A DNA stretch of 64,000 nucleotides from Paracyclopina nana (lineage: Eukaryota; Arthropoda; Copepoda; Cyclopoida; Cyclopettidae): the NCBI GenBank assembly GCA_019096065.1, contig JAGUCH010000009.1:568001-632000 (forward strand), written 5' to 3'. Position numbers and translations under genes: made by a program. Below the pieces are notes generated by a model. That model worked only from the letters and a program-made list of their open reading frames with translations. It was not told the origin of the DNA and searched no databases. This document shows, piece after piece, positions 1-15,190 of the stretch (positions within the stretch are counted from its first letter, which is position 1; each line of letters starts with the position of its first letter).

Positions 1-260
1 GCTTTCCATTTCTTGGAAAGCTCAATCGAAAACAGCTTTCCACTCAATAACTTTGAGTAGGGAAATAAGGGAGATATAACGATCCTAGACCTCGCTTATA
101 CATTTGCTTTCCAATTTTTGGAAAGCTCAATCGAAAACAGCTTTCCACCTAATAACTTGTAGGGAAATATGGGAGATGCAGAAATAGGGCCTAGACCTGG
201 CTTTTTCCATTTATGCATGGCTTTCCATATTTGGAAAGCTATGAGCAGCTTTCCACCAAG
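1..260. repeat. ~110-bp tandem repeat, about 2.3 copies
   Basis: Copies begin near 1, 107 and 221. Each carries the inverted pair TTGGAAAGCT ... AGCTTTCCAC, and the first two share the downstream segment TAGGGAAATA and CCTAGACCT. The repeat lies just upstream of the lipase gene. The palindromic GGAAAGC/GCTTTCC pair could fold into a hairpin. No coding capacity is evident. Confidence 0.8.
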
Positions 261-402
261 GAGCATTGAGTATAGATATACACGAGCCTTCAAGGTCTTT
301 TGCATTTGGCTGTGCGCAATTTCTTGACATTTGCTTACATAACAAAATGTAGCGCAGCTTTTGTGACGTAGATTTTGCTGCTTTTGCTGCTGCTGATAAG
401 CG

Positions 403-3400
403 ATGATAAGTTCCAGTTTTGTCAGTAGAAGATTGACCATCATCATGCCGAGAAAGGCTAATAACTTTGCTAAAAGAGGCTCTTTTTCTCACAAACCCCC
501 CACAGTGCTTCCGCCCAACAGTTTCTCCACGATGAGGGATGACTTTGACTTTGACGAGGTCAACATCAGCTTCAACGGGTGTGGCTTCTTGGGCATCTAC
601 CATGTGGGCGTGGCCTGTGCGTTGAAGCACTACATGCCCAATATGAAGTACAAAAATGTCTGCGGATGCTCCGCGGGCGCAATGGCGGCCACTGCGCTCA
701 TTGCTGACCTTCCAGCAGGTAAAAATGAATTTGACACAATATTTGGTGTAACATTTGATATATTTATGATAATATTTGATAATTTGGGTAAAAAAATATG
801 CATATACCGTCTGACCGTTCAAAATTGGACGGTGCGGGAATCAAAAGTTTGTGTTATGAATTCATGAATTTAGAGGCTTAATGGGTATCGTTGGAAAGCT
901 TGAACCTTTGGACATCTTTTTTGTTTTCTGACAAAATGAAAAATATTATTGAGAATTCCGCATGACAGCAAAAATAAATAACGCATCAGTTTTTTCGTGA
1001 CAATTTTCTGGGTTGTTTTGGGAAAATTGAATTTTCCCGGTTTACTCCTCGTTCAATTGATTTTTTCAACTTTTACCAAAAAAGATGGAAAAAGGCTCAA
1101 TCTTTGCAACGATATCATTTAAAAGTCCTGTATTTATTGAATATGTGACAAAAAGTTTAGATTCCCTTACCGTCCAATTTTGAACGGTCAGACTGTATTT
1201 GATAAGATACTGTAAATTTGATATTTTTTATAAAATGCTGGAAATTTGATGAAATATTTGATGTTTGATGAAATATTTGATAGTTGATGAATTATTTGAT
1301 ATTTGATGAATTATTTGATATTTGAAGAAATATTTGATATTTGATGAAATATTTGATATTTGATTATAGATTTTATTACCTAAATAGTATTTTAATATTT
1401 CGGCAGCATATCACAGTAAAAGCCAAGTTTTAACTTAAAATACTGCTTTAAAATGTAATATCTTTTTAAATCTGTCGGTTAGGGCAATCACGGCCATGAA
1501 ATGAATATAAATATTTGGCCAAATTATTGCGCAGGTGAACAGGGCCGAAAATTGGTCATTCGCAGAAGCGTGCTTGACATTTGGCGAAATTGGGTTGTCT
1601 TTTTTCTTAAATGCACTTGCTTTAATGCTTGTTTGACAAATGTTGGACTTGACTCTAAATATGTCAAAACTTGTATATATGCAATCTTTTTTAATTGCTA
1701 ATCCTAGATACACTCTATTACAGAACAAGGTTTAAAAAAATATTTCCATTAAAAAATCAAAGTTTAAAAACTATTTTATTAACTGAGATGAAAAGTGACC
1801 TAGCTAGTCTTGATTTTAACACTCACAGTAGTGTCAAGATGTAAACAAACAAGGATGATTTTGGCAGTGTACTTTCAGTCTTCAATGAAATTCTCTTTTT
1901 TTAAGATGCCAAAAATTATTATTCTTGCTCAAGTGAAAATATACTAAGTATTGAAAGTTTGCAAAGTATTGGAATAGAAAAATATGCTGATGATATACTA
2001 GTATGTCAATATTGAAAAAAAGGTCTTAAAATCTCATTTAATTTTCATTTCAGATGCCATGGTGTCTTGGTTGATGGAGGCTGCCAATGAGATCAGGCAC
2101 ACCTCCCTAGGTGCTTTCAATCCCACCCAAAACATCACCAAGACCCTGAGGAAGAGCCTCCAGGTGCTGCTGCCAGACAACATCAGTGAGCTGGCCAATG
2201 GGAGGCTGCACATCTCAGTCACAGATGTCTACTCTGGCAAGAATGTGACCATAGACAACTATGGCTCCAAGGAGGAGGTGATCGATGCCATTGTCACCTC
2301 CACCTACATCCCTTTCTTCTCAGGTGTGCTGCCACCTAGGTACAGAAGGAGGAGGTACATTGATGGGGGCTTCTCAGTGAACCAGTTAATCCTGGAGGAG
2401 GCCTCTCATGCCACCATAACTGTCTCACCCTTCTCTGGAGATGCCCACATCTGCCCCAAGATCAAGAGGAAGCACCAGACCAAGTTCACCAGGGTCAACT
2501 TTGCTGAGGCCTGGACAGACTTGAGCTTTGACAACATTGACAGGATCAGACAGGTCATGTTCCCCTCCAGCCCTGAGAAAATGGCTGAAACCTTCCTGGC
2601 TGGATACCATGATGCTGTGGCCTTCCTGGCCAGGTATGGACAGGTTAAGTCCTCCTGTGGCACATGTCTCACCGTCAAGACCACCTACTCTGCCAAAGAT
2701 GTGCTCAAAGTAAGTCAAGCTGTTTTGTCGATAATGTGTTTTTTGACTTGGCTTGACTTCCAAAACAAATTGCCCATTAATGAGACAAAGTTGTAATTTG
2801 CTGCTTTTGTCTTCAGTTCACCCAACTGAAATGAACATAGATACAAAAATTCCCTTTGTCGATACTTTTTTGGGGGAGCTTGAACGATGCTCCAGATTTT
2901 GAAGAGGATCTATATTGGCATTAAGCCAAACAATTCAAACTACCTAACTTATGATGTACAGTTTCATTGGTACGTCAAACTCTAAAAATTGATTGTTTTT
3001 GGGTAGTTTAGATTAATATACTTAAACACTTGTCTCACTGTCAAAATCACATATTCAGCCAAAGATGTGCTCTAAGTAAGTCAAGCTGCTTTATCGATGA
3101 TGTGTTTTGTGTGTTGGATGTCTTTTTTGACTTGGCCACTTTTCCAAAACAAATTGCTCATTAATGAGACAAAGTTGTAATTTGTTGCTTTTGTCTTCTG
3201 TTCACCTAACTGAAATGAACATAGATACAAAGATTCCCTTTGTTGATACTTTTTTGGGGGGAGTTTCAACGGTGCTCCAGATTTTGAATTTTGCCATTAG
3301 CCCAAATAATTGAAATTGCCTAACAACATATGATGTACAGTTACATTTGTACGTCAATCTTTAAAAATGGATTATTATTGCGAAGCTTAGATAAATATAT

Positions 3401-6400
3401 ACTTAGACTCTGATCTGTTAATTCAATCAATTTTTGCGACCTTTGTAATGCTTTTTACTGATTGATAAGTGTTTTGTAGCTCAGGAATTTTTTTGACTCA
3501 TCCACTTTTTCAAATGAAATCACCAACAAATGAAACTTGATTGTGATTTCTCAGCTTTGTTTTCAGTTCACCAAAATGAAATACTGAGCACGTCAAATTT
3601 TCTTGGCATAAACATTGGATAAAAATTACTTTAAAAAAAATCTTACTTATGAAACAGTCACAAACTTGTTCCTACACTTTAACCTTTGATCTGACACTGC
3701 AACGTAAACATTACACATATTCTTTGTTCTACAGGCTGACCAAGAAGGCCCACATGAAAAGAGAGAAACACTGCGAAAAGTCTACTCTGAAGACTTGCTA
3801 AAAAACATGCGAAGAATGGATGAAATGCCAGACCAGATCTTGCCCAAGCTCAGATACAGAGTATACGGGTAAGTCAACCACATTTTAAAACCAAAGACTT
3901 AGTGACCATTTCATGCCAAAAATATGAAGCCAGGACCTAGTCAAAGAAGATGATGAGTGTAAATAGAACTTAGCAAATGTTAAGTCAAGGTTAAGTCTAG
4001 GCTGAGTCCATCCACGATGATTTAAAACTTGGTTTACATTTACTCTAAGTTGAGGATTAAGTCAAGGTTGAATCTAGATCTAAGTTTAGATTTGAGTCTA
4101 GATTTGAGTCAAGGTTGAATTAAGGTTAAGTCAAGATTAAGTCTAGATTAGAGTTAATGTTTAGTTATGGTTGAGTCAAGGTTAAGTAAAGGATTGGTCA
4201 AGGCTTTGTCAATCAAGACTAAGGGGATCTTCAAGGCTAAGTCAAATATTAGTTGAAATTGAATTAAAATTGAGTCAAAATTGAGTCAAAATTGAGTCAA
4301 CATTGAGTCAACTTTGAGTCAACATTGAGTCAACTTTGAGTCAACTTTGAGTCAACATTGAGTCAACATTGAGTTGAAATTGAGTCAACATTGAGTCAAC
4401 ATTGAGTCAACATTGGGCCAAAATTGGGCCAAAATTGAGTCGAAATTGAGTTAAAATTGGGTCAACATTAAATCAGATTTCAGCCTAAATTAGCAGGTTT
4501 GAGGCCAACTCAAATTTTGATGTAAAGTTGAAACTTTTATGTTCAACTTAAAAATGAGCCATACATGATTTTACATCTTTTGTATTTTCAGCCTGCCCGT
4601 TCCCACTGTGCACGAATGTCTGATTGACTACAATCCTTACTTCCAAGCATGGAAGCTGGGATGGAAATGCACCAAATTTGTGGCTGGAACATCACTCAGT
4701 GTAGCTCACAAAGTGAGTATAATTATACCTTATCATATTATGTATTCCCAATTATAATGAGAAACCTTTAAGGTTTCACCTATTGAGCTACCAGACAAAG
4801 AATTGCTGCTTCATTACGCTGAAGAGACTGCAAATCTCATTTTCAAGTATGGAACTGAGATTTTAGGGTTCAGAGCCATCCAAGTAATTCCCACTGTCTG
4901 TGAATGTGATGACAATTCTCACTTCCACAACCAAGCAAAGTAAGTAAAATTCATCAAAATATTGAGTCAGTTTGACTTAAGTAGGTCAAGTTTGTCAAAA
5001 TAAGAACTTCGCCGAAAATTATAACATTTGTCGAAATGTTTTAAATTTTCCAAGTGAATTTTGCTGTATGTTATGAATATAGCCCAAAATTTCGCCGAAA
5101 CTTATGAATTTCGCCAAAAGTAATGAATTTCGCCAAAAGTTAAGAATTTCACCGAAAATTATGAATTTCGCCGAAGATTATGAATTTCGCCAAAGATTAT
5201 GAATTTCGCCGAAAATTATGAATTTCGTCGAAAATTAAGGATTTTGCCGAAAATTCAGAATTTCGTCGAAAATTCAGAATTTCGCCGAAAATTCAGAATT
5301 TCGCCGAAAATTCAGAATTTCGCCGAAAATTGAGAATTTCACCGAAAATTAAAAAATTCGCTGAAAATTAAAAAATTCGCCGAAAAGTAAGAATTTTTCC
5401 AAAAATTAAGTCCATTTTGTCAAAATTAAGTTATTGTATTATCATTTACTTTTTCAGGATGACATGTGAGTTTCATGTCACCCAGGAAGCAATTGATGAC
5501 CATTCAGAAGACCATGAAGAAGAGCCCTCGGAGGAGAATGAAGTCAATGATAATGCCATTGGTCATGTCGATGCAAATGACAATGATCAGGATATCATTG
5601 TCAATGATAACAATGAGGCTGATTATGATGAGGAGTCTGATGAGGAGTCTGATGAAGAGTCTGTCGATGGAGCACGAGGTGGAGGCGATGAAAGCAGTGA
5701 TCGCAGTACTCTCATCAGTGTCAGCTTGGACACACTTGTCCATAAGAGGTAACCTTAGCTTTTGCAAGCTTAGCGCTTATGATTTTTTGTGATTTTCTGT
5801 GTATTTATGGCTTTTGATCTTGGTTAAATCATTACAAATCTGATTCTGGACATGAATGTTTATTGAGATTTTCATTTCGTGTTTGCTCAAAATGTCACCC
5901 TTTTTCAATTTCATAATGATCATTTCAGTGAAATTCCTTCGAATCATGAGGAAGCCATCCGGTTGCAAGCTGAGCATCTTGAGCAAGCCGCTCAATCCAG
6001 GGTTGCCTCCAGGATCCATTCAATTGCTCCCTCCTTGGTGGCCTCTGCCATCCAATCCAGGATGGGATCCAGGCCAATGTCAGCCTCTGGATCAAGACGA
6101 GGGTCCATGTCCAGCTTGGAGGGTGCTGGTCTTCTGGAAGCTCCGGAGACTCTGGAGAACCTGATTCGTGTCACACAGAATCATGAGTCGATCATTTCAG
6201 CCTATTACACCAATGACAAGGGTCAAGTGGTCACCCTCAGTGTGTATGACATCTCCTCCACAGATCCGGCTGACATCATTGGCAATGATGTGCTTAACCA
6301 GAATGACGATGAGGATGATGACGAGGACAACCAAAACGATGAGGACATTGACTTTGACGAGGCTGTCGCCAGAAGACTGGAAAGACTGAACAGACGACAA

Positions 6401-6433
6401 AGCCAACGAAGTGGAGATAGTAACAAGGAATAA
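403..6433 (+). CDS. PNPLA2: Patatin-like triacylglycerol lipase (ATGL/brummer family)
   Basis: Exons: 403-718, 2054-2709, 3735-3868, 4592-4712, 4773-4939, 5458-5748, 5929-6433. All junctions are GT-AG and keep one frame, giving about 729 aa. The N-terminal patatin fold has the oxyanion loop GCGFLG (about residues 59-64), the nucleophile motif GCSAG with Ser90, and the catalytic Asp209 in YIDGGFS. Together these form the Ser-Asp dyad of this family. The order of motifs, including the segment ITVSPFSGDAHICP, matches animal ATGL, which hydrolyses triglyceride on lipid droplets. The C-terminus is acidic and low-complexity (repeated DEES, later DEDD). Start: ATG 403 is the first in frame, but ATG 445 or 532 would also leave the whole domain. 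An AATAAA lies at 6771. Family assignment is firm; one-to-one orthology is inferred. Confidence 0.93.
1205..1375. repeat. Degenerate ATATTTGATGAA minisatellite in lipase intron 1
   Basis: Repeats of about 17-18 bp built on TTGATGAAATATTTGATA. The rest of the intron (719-2053) is AT-rich with no exon I can see. The inverted words CGTCCAATTTTGAACGGTCA (about 1170) and CCGTTCAAAATTGGACGG (about 815) form a long inverted pair across the intron. Confidence 0.7.
2660..3590 (+). repeat. Tandem duplication in lipase intron 2 including a dead exon tail
   Basis: The block at about 2660-2990, which contains the 3' end of exon 2, its donor and the start of the intron, is repeated at about 3028-3375. A more diverged partial copy lies at about 3410-3590. 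In the second copy the exon-like tail still aligns codon for codon, but it ends CTC TAA where the real exon has CTC AAA, and it keeps a GTAAGT donor. It is therefore a relict exon fragment, not a usable exon. Confidence 0.8.
4050..4480. repeat. ATTGAGTCAAC 11-bp minisatellite in lipase intron 3
   Basis: The clearest part is 4262-4460, with near-perfect 11-bp units ATTGAGTCAAC/ATTGAGTCAAA. It is preceded by looser AGTCAAGGTTAAG units from about 4000. It fills most of intron 3 (3869-4591). Confidence 0.85.
5030..5410. repeat. GAATTTCGCCGAAAATT minisatellite in lipase intron 5
   Basis: About 20 units of 18-19 bp. The core AATTTCGCCGAAAATT is close to a palindrome. It occupies most of intron 5 (4940-5457). 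Confidence 0.85.
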
Positions 6434-6770
6434 TTCACCAGTTGAAAAAAGTCCGTTGAAGCTAACAATGTTAAATGAAAAATGTGAAACGCAAGCTTTT
6501 CAAATTATATTTTTTGAAATTTTATGGCTGAATTTGGCTTTTTCGGTCACACAAATCCATGAAAATATGCCAATGAACATTGATATTTTCACAAATTTCC
6601 TTGCAATGTTGGCTCAAATTTTAGGCCTTTTTACAATCAGGTGGCGTCATTGTCAAAGTCTTCAAATGTCATTTTAACATATGTATAACTTAGTATATGT
6701 AAATGTCATAAGTAATTGTCATCATCCATTTTTGTAAATACTATTCATTGTAACAAAACCATAAACATGA

Positions 6771-6776
6771 AATAAA
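6771..6776 (+). promoter_or_regulatory. Poly(A) signal of lipase gene
   Basis: AATAAA 338 nt after the stop codon, followed by AT-rich sequence. The 3' UTR would be about 350 nt. Confidence 0.6.
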
Positions 6777-7172
6777 AAAGTTAAAAAGTGACTTTACATG
6801 ATTATTTGATTTTTTTCTAAATGAAAATCTAATTTTATGTTTCACAAAGTATAACTTTCATTTTTTAGCTGTTTTTTAAAGGTTTAGTGACTTTTTGTCG
6901 TATTTTTCGCTTAAGTACCCAAAAGAGTTATTTTTTGGCTATTTTACCTACAAAAATTGGCGTTTTTTGCAAAGAATCGGCAAATTATCAAAACATTGTA
7001 TCTGGTAGCTCTATAAAAGTCTTGTGACAGCAGAGTTATCCAAATCACAAATGCCAACCAAAACTCCCACTTCTGGCTCTTTTAAACAATTGCAGGCTAT
7101 AAACAAGTGAGCCAATCTGGTAACACTATCTGTCATCAATTTGTTTTGATTTGCCAAAAAAAGGAAGTAAAA

Positions 7173-9178
<2,006 letters not shown>

Positions 9179-9372
9179 CAACAAATGGACTCTCATGAGT
9201 CATCAACAGTGAAGCAAAAGAGAATGTTGGTCAGGCAAAAAGAGAGCGTTGTTCTGCCAGATGAATGAAATTCAAGTGCCCAAAACTCCTACTCAAATAC
9301 GAGTCATTTTGATGAAAGTACTTTCTTATTAGAAAATCAGCTGTGTATCGAAATAATCTTTTCATCATTTCA

Positions 9373-9378
9373 AATAAA
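9373..9378 (+). promoter_or_regulatory. Poly(A) signal of CCDC28 gene
   Basis: AATAAA about 195 nt after the stop codon at 9178. Confidence 0.6.
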
Positions 9379-9389
9379 ATTTGAGTCAA

Positions 9390-9730
9390 ACCTTGCAAAT
9401 ATTCGTCAAATTAGCTCATCAACTTTAAGTGAAATTAAGTGAAGAAATGTGATTCAAATTATGTAGTCAAACCTGATTGTGATTAAGTAGTCAAATTTGA
9501 GTCAAATTAAGTTATCCAATGTGAGTCAAAATTAAGTAGCCAAATTTGAGTTAAATTAAGTTATCAAATTTGATTAAAATTAAGTAGTCAAATAGTGAAA
9601 TTAAGTAATCAAATTTGAGTAAAATCAAGTGATGTAATTTGAGTTAAATTAAGTGATCTTATTAAGTCATCAAAGACTCAAATAAAGTAATCTGTTTTTT
9701 AGTCAAATTAAGCTATCAAGTTATTAAGTT
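9390..9730. repeat. Degenerate TGAGTCAAATTAAGT repeats 3' of CCDC28
   Basis: Loose units of about 20-24 bp with the words GAGTCAAATTAAGT and AGTCAAATT, beginning right after the CCDC28 poly(A) signal. Confidence 0.7.
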
Positions 9731-12480
9731 TGAGTCTAAATTTTTTTAAGCAAAATGTAGGTGTCCGCAAATGACTTGGATTATTTGTGTGCAACTCTGC
9801 CATCTTCAGCAAGAAAGGGACTGCTCTCAAATAAATTGCTTTTCTTCCAGGAAATGCCTTCAATATAACCAGTTTCACCTCATTGTGTTCCTTTGCCACC
9901 AATTTTTTGCTTGGCTTAATGACATGAAACCAGAAGAGCCTTTTGACCACCTCTGGCCTTTGATTGTCTGGCCTTCAGCAGAGAAAACACTGCACTGTAT
10001 TTTATTAAGGAAATTTGTTGCCTTCATATGCATTTTATGGCTTATATTTAGGCAAAATGCAAGTGAAAATGAGTCAAAAATTTTTGAAAGGGAAGTAGGA
10101 TTTTTTCTTAAAATTCAAAAAATGCAATTTTGGCTAAAAATTGAGAAAAAGTCATTGGAAAATGGATTAAATATTGCATAATAATCCTAATAGTATTACA
10201 ACATTTGAATTACCTAAATTAAAAACATTGAAGTGGATGATTTGAATAAGTTAATTAATTATCAATTCAAGAAATGATAAAAATGTGTATTTTCTGGTAT
10301 AATTTTATCACAAATGAGCTGAAATTGTTGTAATATGGAGTCATTTGTATTTAAGTTGATGCATTCCAAATTGGAATTGCTGTTATCAAAGTATTTGTGG
10401 AAAACCTTGTGGCCTTCGATAAGTGAGGCCAAATGTTGTTTTTACCCTTTTTTGCGTGAAAGCAATGGCTTTCACCCATGAATTAACCAGCTGCAGAATT
10501 TCCCATGCATCTGGGCCAAGTAACTTGATAACACACCAGTCATATAACCGAATTGAGTGATTTGCTGTTTGACACAAATTATCTCATTACAATTAGGAAT
10601 GTATTGACAAAAATGCTGCTGCTTTCACTTTTGCACAATTTCAACTCTAATGAGTGAAAATGAGGCCAGAAAATGCCAATTGGGCTCCATTTCTATGTAA
10701 TTTGCTTTTAGCCCATAACTTTAATGTTGAAGCAATTCATGCTATAAAAATGATACAAATACCATTTAATGAAACTAACCTTTTCATGATTTGCAGTATT
10801 ATAGCTGATACATTTTTGGACCAAAATTGGCTTTATTGAGCTGTAATCAATGATCCTAAAGCAATTCTGGCTGGTTTTTCACATCTAAGTTTTTTTTATA
10901 TTATTTACCATAACATGCAGCTGAATGCAACAAAAATTATCATAATAGAGTTGTAAAAAATCGACATTTTCTTTTTGGCCTTTTTCTAGTGCTGGCCTTT
11001 GTTGATGCAGCAGCTTTTGGCATTTCAATTACCTCAAGGATGATGATGATAATGGTGAAGGCCACTTTGATTGATAAAATTGCTGAGTCTCAAAGAAAAG
11101 CTTTTCAAAAGCCTTTTGACCTCCTGTAAGCTCTTGATGTTGTGAAATCTACTCAAGCCCTAATGGCCTCAATGGTGCTCACACAAGGGAGTCAGGGCAA
11201 AAAAAGCAAAGTGGAGGCTTCTATTTTTGTCACCAAAACCTGTGGTTTATTGTGAGAACCAACCCAAAAAAATGAAAAAAGCAAAATTTCAAAGAAATGA
11301 TACATTTATTAAGTATAAGAACAAATAGAAACATTAAGAAATATTAATGAAGAAAAAAGGCTATTTTTTTTTGCAAATATGAGTAGGCCTTAAGTTTGCA
11401 GTTTCATGCAAAGAAAACATTAGCATAGAACGCGTAAAGGGGAAAGCTGCAAATCATTTCCCTTGAGCTTTTGGTCATTAATTTGCCCCATTGTGATTTA
11501 CGCCTTTATGAAGAGATTTTTTCCACTTTTTCATAGTCTGGAAAAAAGGCCAAATATTCCTCCATGTTTTTTTGCATGAAAAATCTCCATTTATCTCAAG
11601 GCTTAAATGTAGCCAAATGGCATGCAACCACATCAAAGGTCTCCTCAAAAAGAGAAGGCCTCAAACTTTGGCCCGGTTCACCTGCTCTACAAAAATTTTG
11701 GGCTTGTTGATATCTTATTAATAATTTTTTGTGATGATAATTTGGGCCGAAGGTTTTCTCAATAAAACTAGCTTATTTTGGATTTTTTATCAATCTTTTA
11801 GAAATATGATATTACATATTTGTTTTAAAAAATTAAATCAGCTGATCAGGGCCACTTTTGCCCATCCATGAAAAAAGGAGCTCAAGAGCAAAATTCAATT
11901 ATATCCAGATCAAAAGCCAGGAATTAGATGCATTTTGCATCTTCAAGAAAAAAAGTAAAAAGAGAAAATGGCACAAGCAAATAAATGAAAATTGAGAACT
12001 TGTGTCCTTCTTTTTTTGCAGCTTAACAGGAAAAAAAGTTGTTTTCTTCTTCGGGCAAAAAGGGAAGAATTCATAACTTAGTGGAGTTAGTTTTGCTGCA
12101 AGCCTTGCAGTATAACAGGAACACAGTGGGCTATTTGACGCGCATAATAGAAAAAAGTTGATTTATCCGCCTAATTTCTACTGCAAAGCATTTTGTCAGA
12201 ATTTCCAACTGTCACAATGTATTATAGAATTTATGCGCGACAAGCCATGAAAATAATCCACTGTGGATAGAGCAAAAAGAGAGGCCTGGAAAGCACAAGA
12301 AGAAATTACTGCCCACTTCAAAAGGAAAAATTAGCACCAGCCATCCCAAAAAGAAAGCAACTGTGGCAGACTTTTTCTTTGTGGCAGAATGTACCACCAA
12401 AATGAGTGTCTTAATTAATTATACATTAACGTAACGTGGTGTTCACAAAATTACTATTATTTAGAAATGTTTTCATTTGA
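9731..12480. other. Gene-free AT-rich spacer
   Basis: I find no exon with recognisable homology, no sustained codon pattern and no RNA gene here. Open frames up to about 136 codons occur (9771-10181) but look like chance AT-rich frames. A 5' UTR exon of the downstream Kekkon-like gene could be hidden in this spacer. Confidence 0.5.
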
Positions 12481-12484
12481 GCGG

Positions 12485-13150
12485 CCTGAATTAGTTCCCA
12501 AGCTTAGGAGCCCTTGCTGAGCTGTGGAGCCCTTGCTGAGCTTTTGAGCCCTACTGAGCTATGGAGCCCTTGCTGAGCTTTTGAGCCCTTACTGAGCTAT
12601 GGAGCCCTTACGGAGCTGTGGAGCCCTTACTGAGCTGTGGAGTCCTTGCTGAGCCATTTCTGAACTGTGGAGCACTAAGCAATAATAAGAACTCTTTGAA
12701 AACATTTTGAGCTGGGAGCCATAATTGAGAGCCCTTTCATAGACCTTTCTGGTGTCAACTGTATGCCTTTCCTAAAATGTGGAGCCCTACTTCTTAAGCC
12801 CTTATAAAGTTGTGGCTTGTTAATAGAAGGCCTTTCCGGAGCCTAACTGAGCTTCTGAGCACTTTTTGAGCCTAATTGAGCATCTGAGCTTTTATTAAAC
12901 TATACTGAGCTTTTCCAAACTTTTGTGAAGTGTGGAGCATCTTTGGGCTGATGAACCATTTTAAGATCACTCTGAGCAGTGGAGCACAACTGAGCTTTTG
13001 AGCAGTGTTTGCATCACTGAGCTGTTGAGCATTTGAACTCAAGATGAACAGTGGAGCTGTCGAGCTCTCGCCAAAATCAGGAATCCTTTCTCAGGTGCTG
13101 AGCTCTCACTGAGATGCTGAGCTCTTTGAGAGCAATGGAGCACTAAAACA
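12485..13150. repeat. GAGCCCTTGCTGAGCT repeat tract
   Basis: Best at 12505-12660, where units of about 16-18 bp alternate GAGCCCTT(G/A)CTGAGCT and TTTTGAGCC. It degenerates into scattered TGAGC words to about 13150. Confidence 0.8.
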
Positions 13151-14095
13151 ACACATCTGATTCATCCATGAGTCTGGCAACATTTTACGTTTTCCCTTAC
13201 AACAAAGCCACTTTCATGTTATTTTTCGACTGCATTACAGCCAATTCAGTTCTTTCATTGCCAATTCAAAGTCAGATAAATTAACTCATCAAATTAATAA
13301 AATCACACAAGGAAGCTTGACACATTTGCTTGAAGTGAGTAAGTTGGAAAAAACCCGAAGAATGAGCATAGCATTTTTCTTATTGCGCAGCGAACAACAG
13401 TTGATTCAGCCAATTTGATCCAATCTTTTACGACAAATCTTCTTTTTTGGTGGGGGAGTAAGATTTATGGCAGCAACTTTTCCCTTTTTTCGAGTCTATC
13501 TTTTTCATTTTGGGGCTGAGCAGCTCCAAAAGTTGTTTCTTCTCAACTACTGAGATTAATTTTGCTTTCGGCTTCTTCAGTCTTTTGTAAAAGATTGATG
13601 AGATTGTTCATAATTCATTTAAAGTGTCCCCCATTTTGTCACTTGTTTAAATTGGCTTTTAAAGTTATTTGCCAAACGCAAAATTTAAATTAGCATTTAT
13701 GAGCTAATTTTGAAAAGAAAAAACATAGCAAAATGGCAAGTTTTAAAAATTCTTGTAATTTTTTCTACTCAAGTTCTGTAACATGGTTTTAGAGTTTTTT
13801 TTATTCTGTACTTTTTGATTCAGCGAGCAATGGCCTAAGAGCTGATTTAGTTGGAGCATGAGCAAAGTTTTCACAAAGTTCAACTATGCTGCATGATACC
13901 AGAACGAGTACTGCGGCAGCGGGATTTGGCTCCTGGTTATTGTTATTATTACTGCTATACTTCTACAGTGATTCTGCTCTGCTCAGTGACTCAGTACCGT
14001 TTTGGGTTTGAATCTTGCTACGCAATGAACCTTATGATATATTTTATGTGAGCTGAGAGCTTTGAGAAATCATGAACTCAGCTGTGATTACATCC
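13151..14095. other. Gene-free spacer
   Basis: Unique-looking AT-rich sequence. I see no supported gene or repeat. Confidence 0.4.
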
Positions 14096-14520
14096 CAAGC
14101 ATGATCCAGTGCCCATCTCATCCCTGAGTCCATCTCATCCCTGAGCCCATCTCATTCATGAGCCTATCTCATTCATGACCCTAAACCATCCATTAGCTTA
14201 AATCATCCTTACAGGTGTCTCATCCATGAGCCCATATTATACATATATGAGCCCATCTCAACCATGAGCTGATCTACTACATGATCCCACCTGATAATGA
14301 GCCCATTACAAGAATGAGCTTGCCTTGTGCATGAGCCAGACAATGTCCTTGAGCTCATTTTAAATATGAGCCCATCTCATCCTATAGCCCATCTCACCCA
14401 TGAGCTCACCTCATCCCTAAGCCCTGAGCCCATCTCATCCCTGAGTCCATCTCATCCCTGAGTCCATCTCATCCCTGAGCCAACATCCATGAGGCCATCT
14501 GATTTATGAGCCCTTCATAT
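14096..14520. repeat. ATGAGCCCATCTCATCC repeat tract
   Basis: Units of about 17 bp (CTGAGTCCATCTCATCC and variants), clearest at 14110-14160 and 14400-14490. Confidence 0.8.
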
Positions 14521-14944
14521 AGTACTATATGAACCCACCACGTCTATGAACATTGGATATAAGAAAATCTCATGCAATAAGCGCACATCTTGTGGCTTTT
14601 TAGACTGAATCATTGTAAGAAGTGAGTGGGTAACACGGAATGCACCAGAATTTCAGCAAGAACACACACAAAACAATATGGTCCAATTCAGCTTCCTTGT
14701 CCTGTAACTATAAACTTTCTTTCTCGCATTTTTGGCAGCCCAAAAGAAAGCTTGTAATAATTATTGTTACTACTCTTGCTCCAAGTGATCCATCAAGTTT
14801 GCACCATAGCTTAGCTTGGAATGTAGCCATATTGACAAAACTACTTAAAAAACCAAAACATAAATAATCCATCATTTTTTTCTTGGTTCAGCTGAAAATA
14901 ATTATTTGATTTATTTTCCCAATGAGCTCTACAGAAAAATACAT

Positions 14945-15190
14945 TCAGAGGTGAGTTAAGGAATTAGATGACTCGGGGGTGAGCTCAGTAATGAACATGT
15001 GAGCTCAGTAATGAGCAGATGAGCTAAATAATGACCAGGTGAGCTAGGTAATGAGCAGGTGAGCTCAGTAATGACAAGGTGAGCTCAGTAATGATCAGGT
15101 GAGCCTACTCATGAGTTGGTGACCCTAATAAGAAGTAGGTGATCTAATTTATCCAATAAATGAGCTCATCAGAGAGCTGTTGTCGAAAAT
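14945..15190. repeat. ATGAGCAGGTGAGCTCAGTA 20-bp repeat
   Basis: About 9 units with the GAGCTC palindrome, e.g. at 14990-15110. Confidence 0.8.

Noticed and set aside
9771-10181. Open frame of 136 codons
   Set aside because: No domain, no splice-consistent neighbours, and AT-rich sequence typical of the spacer.
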